From the NCBI GenBank assembly GCA_030526445.1, contig JAUNCV010000096.1, positions 1 through 7,724 on the forward strand: a DNA stretch of 7,724 nt. The letters are read 5' to 3'. Within the stretch, counting starts at the first letter, position 1. Every line of letters begins with the position of its first letter. The DNA comes from Bacteroidales bacterium. GTDB lineage: Bacteria; Bacteroidota; Bacteroidia; Bacteroidales; UBA3663. This document shows, piece by piece, positions 6,136-7,724 of the stretch. The position numbers were made by a program, and so were the translations under genes. The notes under the pieces are model-generated. The model saw only the letters and a list, made by a program, of their open reading frames with translations. It ran no database searches and had not been told where the DNA came from.

Positions 6136-7644
6136 CTAGTAAGCAGTGCGTCCATTAGGATAAACACCTACAATGAAGAGCACTGGCTCCTGATCTTCGT
6201 CGCGATTGGTTGTCAGCTGATTATAGATAGCCTCAATCTCCTTGTCCGAAGATACAGGTCGATCATTCACCTTAACAATGAGGAACTTCTCACGCACACC
6301 AGCACGAGCAAACGCGCCACCCTGCTTTACCTCCTTGACAAGTACGCCACGACGCACGCCATATTTTGCGAGCTCCTGAGGAGTGAGGTTCTTGAAGTCA
6401 ACGCCCAGCGATTCTGATTTCTTCTTGGCAATAACCTCAGTGTTACCCTGGCTGTTCTTGAGTGTGCAGTTAAGCACAACAGTCTTACCCTTTCGGTCCA
6501 CAGTTACCTGCACCTTGTCACCAGGAGTGTAGCGTGCCAACTCACCCATCATCTGGCCCATATTCTTAACAGGGCTCTTGCCGATGGCAGTGATTACATC
6601 GCCCTTCTGCATACCAGCTTCACGAGCAGCGCCCTCTTCCAGCACCTCGCCTACATAAACACCTTCGTTGAGCGAAAGCTCTTCTTTCTCAACAAGTTCA
6701 CTATCAATATTACGAATCGAGATACCCAGCACAGCACGCTGCACCTGACCATATTGGCGAAGATCTGCAACCACTTTCTTCACAATGCTCGAAGGCACCG
6801 CAAAACTGTAACCAGCATAGTTACCAGTCTGGCTGTAGATAGCGGTGTTGATGCCAATGAGTTCACCCGCGGTGTTCACAAGAGCGCCTCCCGAGTTTCC
6901 TGGATTCACAGCGGCATCGGTCTGAATAAAGCTCTCAATGCCCATCTGCCTACCTTGGCTGCCCATGCCCAGCTGTCGCGCCTTTGCGCTCACAATACCC
7001 GCCGTAACGGTGCTGTTCAAACCAAATGGATTACCCACTGCAAGCACCCATTGGCCCAGTTTCAAGGCATCACTTTCGCCAAACACAACTGTTGGCAACT
7101 CCTTAGCCTCGATCTTGAGCAAGGCGATATCAGTGCTTGGATCAGTTCCCACCAGGGTTGCCTCAAACTCACGCTGGTCGTTGAGGGTCACCTTCAGTTC
7201 ATCAGCGCCATCAATCACGTGGTTGTTGGTAACAATATATCCATCGGCCGAAATAATCACACCAGAGCCCATACCCGAAGCACGCTGCTGTGGTGCTTGC
7301 TGTGGCTGCTGGTAACCTCGGTTGCCGAAGAAGAAGTCAAAGAAAGGATCCATGCTCTGATACTGCTGTTGCTGCGTTTGCTTATAGTTCACAATGCTCA
7401 CAACGGCATTCACAGTCTTCTCTGCAGCAGCAGTGAAATCGTTATCAGTAACCGATGCACGATTGGTCACAGCAGGGAAGTAGTTAACCTGATGAGCCGA
7501 TGTGCTTCCAGTTGTCTGCAGCATATATTGATCGGTCATCTCCTGCACGGTCTGCTTTTCCATCATCTTATAGGTGCCGAATGCGGTCATGCCGCTAACG
7601 GCTACCATGGCTCCAAAGAGCGCAATCATTTGGGAAGTTTTCAT
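6136..7644 (-). CDS. htrA: HtrA/DegP-family periplasmic serine protease
   Basis: The 502-residue product is a Do-like protease/chaperone that degrades or refolds damaged envelope proteins. An N-terminal hydrophobic segment (about 6-24) is a signal peptide or uncleaved anchor; no clear cleavage motif follows, so anchoring is plausible. The trypsin-like domain (about 65-295) holds an intact triad: H142 in TNNHVI, D172 in TDIALLK and S251 in GNSGG. PDZ1 spans about 300-395 (VLGI at its binding loop) and PDZ2 about 410-495 (LGVDF). A Gln-rich insertion before the first catalytic strand (QTQQQQYQ at 89-96 and YQQPQQAPQQ at 111-120, flanking FFDFFFG) sits where DegP has its regulatory LA loop. The length suits a two-PDZ member. 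The ATG at 7644 is the only start that retains the signal segment. The gene stands alone, convergent to apbE, with a probable promoter 52 bases upstream. Stress control is expected for the family but not shown here. Confidence 0.96.
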   Translation of the reverse strand: MKTSQMIALFGAMVAVSGMTAFGTYKMMEKQTVQEMTDQYMLQTTGSTSAHQVNYFPAVTNRASVTDNDFTAAAEKTVNAVVSIVNYKQTQQQQYQSMDPFFDFFFGNRGYQQPQQAPQQRASGMGSGVIISADGYIVTNNHVIDGADELKVTLNDQREFEATLVGTDPSTDIALLKIEAKELPTVVFGESDALKLGQWVLAVGNPFGLNSTVTAGIVSAKARQLGMGSQGRQMGIESFIQTDAAVNPGNSGGALVNTAGELIGINTAIYSQTGNYAGYSFAVPSSIVKKVVADLRQYGQVQRAVLGISIRNIDSELVEKEELSLNEGVYVGEVLEEGAAREAGMQKGDVITAIGKSPVKNMGQMMGELARYTPGDKVQVTVDRKGKTVVLNCTLKNSQGNTEVIAKKKSESLGVDFKNLTPQELAKYGVRRGVLVKEVKQGGAFARAGVREKFLIVKVNDRPVSSDKEIEAIYNQLTTNRDEDQEPVLFIVGVYPNGRTAY

Positions 7645-7693
7645 AATGTGTATATTCTTTTATTATTTTATATCATTAGTGTCCACTAAACCA

Positions 7694-7721
7694 TTCAAAA
7701 ATATTCTTTGAAATATTTGAA
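7694..7721. repeat. TTCAAA/TTTGAA dyad and tandem half-sites upstream of htrA
   Basis: TTCAAA (7694-7699) and TTTGAA (7707-7712) form a 6-bp inverted repeat with a 7-base gap. A second TTTGAA follows at 7716-7721, nine bases after the first. The dyad overlaps the probable htrA -7 box. It could be an operator for a repressor, but AT-rich sequence produces such short dyads by chance. Confidence 0.3.
7696..7703 (-). promoter_or_regulatory. Probable -7 box of the htrA promoter
   Basis: TATTTTTG, read on the minus strand from 7703 to 7696, matches the Bacteroidetes -7 consensus TAnnTTTG. The expected transcript start near 7690 gives an AT-rich leader of about 45 bases. Only 21 bases lie between this box and the window edge, and they contain no TTG at a suitable distance, so the -33 element must lie outside the window or be absent. 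Confidence is limited because the surrounding sequence is very AT-rich. Confidence 0.5.
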
Positions 7722-7724
7722 TCT

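Noticed and set aside
6754..7689. A 311-codon open frame on the plus strand antisense to htrA
   Set aside because: It lies almost wholly within htrA, whose protein has an intact family signature. Its translation is His/Leu/Ser-rich with no recognisable domain and no start context. It is best explained as a mirror of htrA codon use.
1..7724. Signs of a mobile element, CRISPR array or defence island
   Set aside because: No transposase, integrase, repeat-spacer pattern, tRNA attachment site or toxin-antitoxin pair was seen. Base and codon use look uniform by eye across the genes.

Overview
The window looks like core chromosome of a member of the Bacteroidales, most likely a Prevotella-like organism. 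The evidence is: two Bacteroidetes-type promoters (-7 box TAnnTTTG, one with a -33 TTG 19 bases upstream), little Shine-Dalgarno sequence before the genes, Bacteroidales-restricted protein families (DUF4199, and apparently DUF6452 and DUF6048), lipoproteins with relaxed lipoboxes, and a small 4.5S-type SRP RNA. No mobile element, CRISPR array, tRNA or rRNA is visible. Genus-level placement is inference.

Layout. (1) 1-1966, plus strand: the 3' three quarters of chorismate synthase (aroC), overlapped by 16 bases by a lipoprotein of the clostripain (C11) cysteine peptidase family. (2) 1965-2143, minus strand: a complete small transcription unit with promoter, SRP RNA gene and intrinsic terminator, running convergently into the end of the peptidase gene. 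(3) 2144-2229: an upstream region shared by the SRP RNA and the next operon, holding an 11-bp perfect inverted repeat. (4) 2230-6000, plus strand: a tight five-gene operon encoding a DUF4199 membrane protein, a GT2 polyprenyl-phosphate-type glycosyltransferase, a small lipoprotein (DUF6452-like), an exported beta-rich protein (DUF6048-like) and an ApbE-type FAD:protein FMN transferase. All joints after the second gene overlap. (5) 6029-6060: a strong GC-rich hairpin between convergent genes. (6) 6136-7644, minus strand: an HtrA/DegP-family periplasmic serine protease with an intact catalytic triad and two PDZ domains, with its probable promoter at the right edge.

How the genes fit together. 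Nearly every protein here acts at or beyond the inner membrane: secreted peptidase, membrane glycosyltransferase, lipoproteins, periplasmic flavinylation enzyme and periplasmic quality-control protease. The SRP RNA serves membrane-protein targeting. aroC is the only clearly cytosolic metabolic gene. I see no defence, mobile or toxin-antitoxin system. The least understood parts are the DUF4199/GT2/DUF6452/DUF6048/ApbE operon, the non-standard apical loop of the SRP RNA, and the inverted repeat between the two divergent units.
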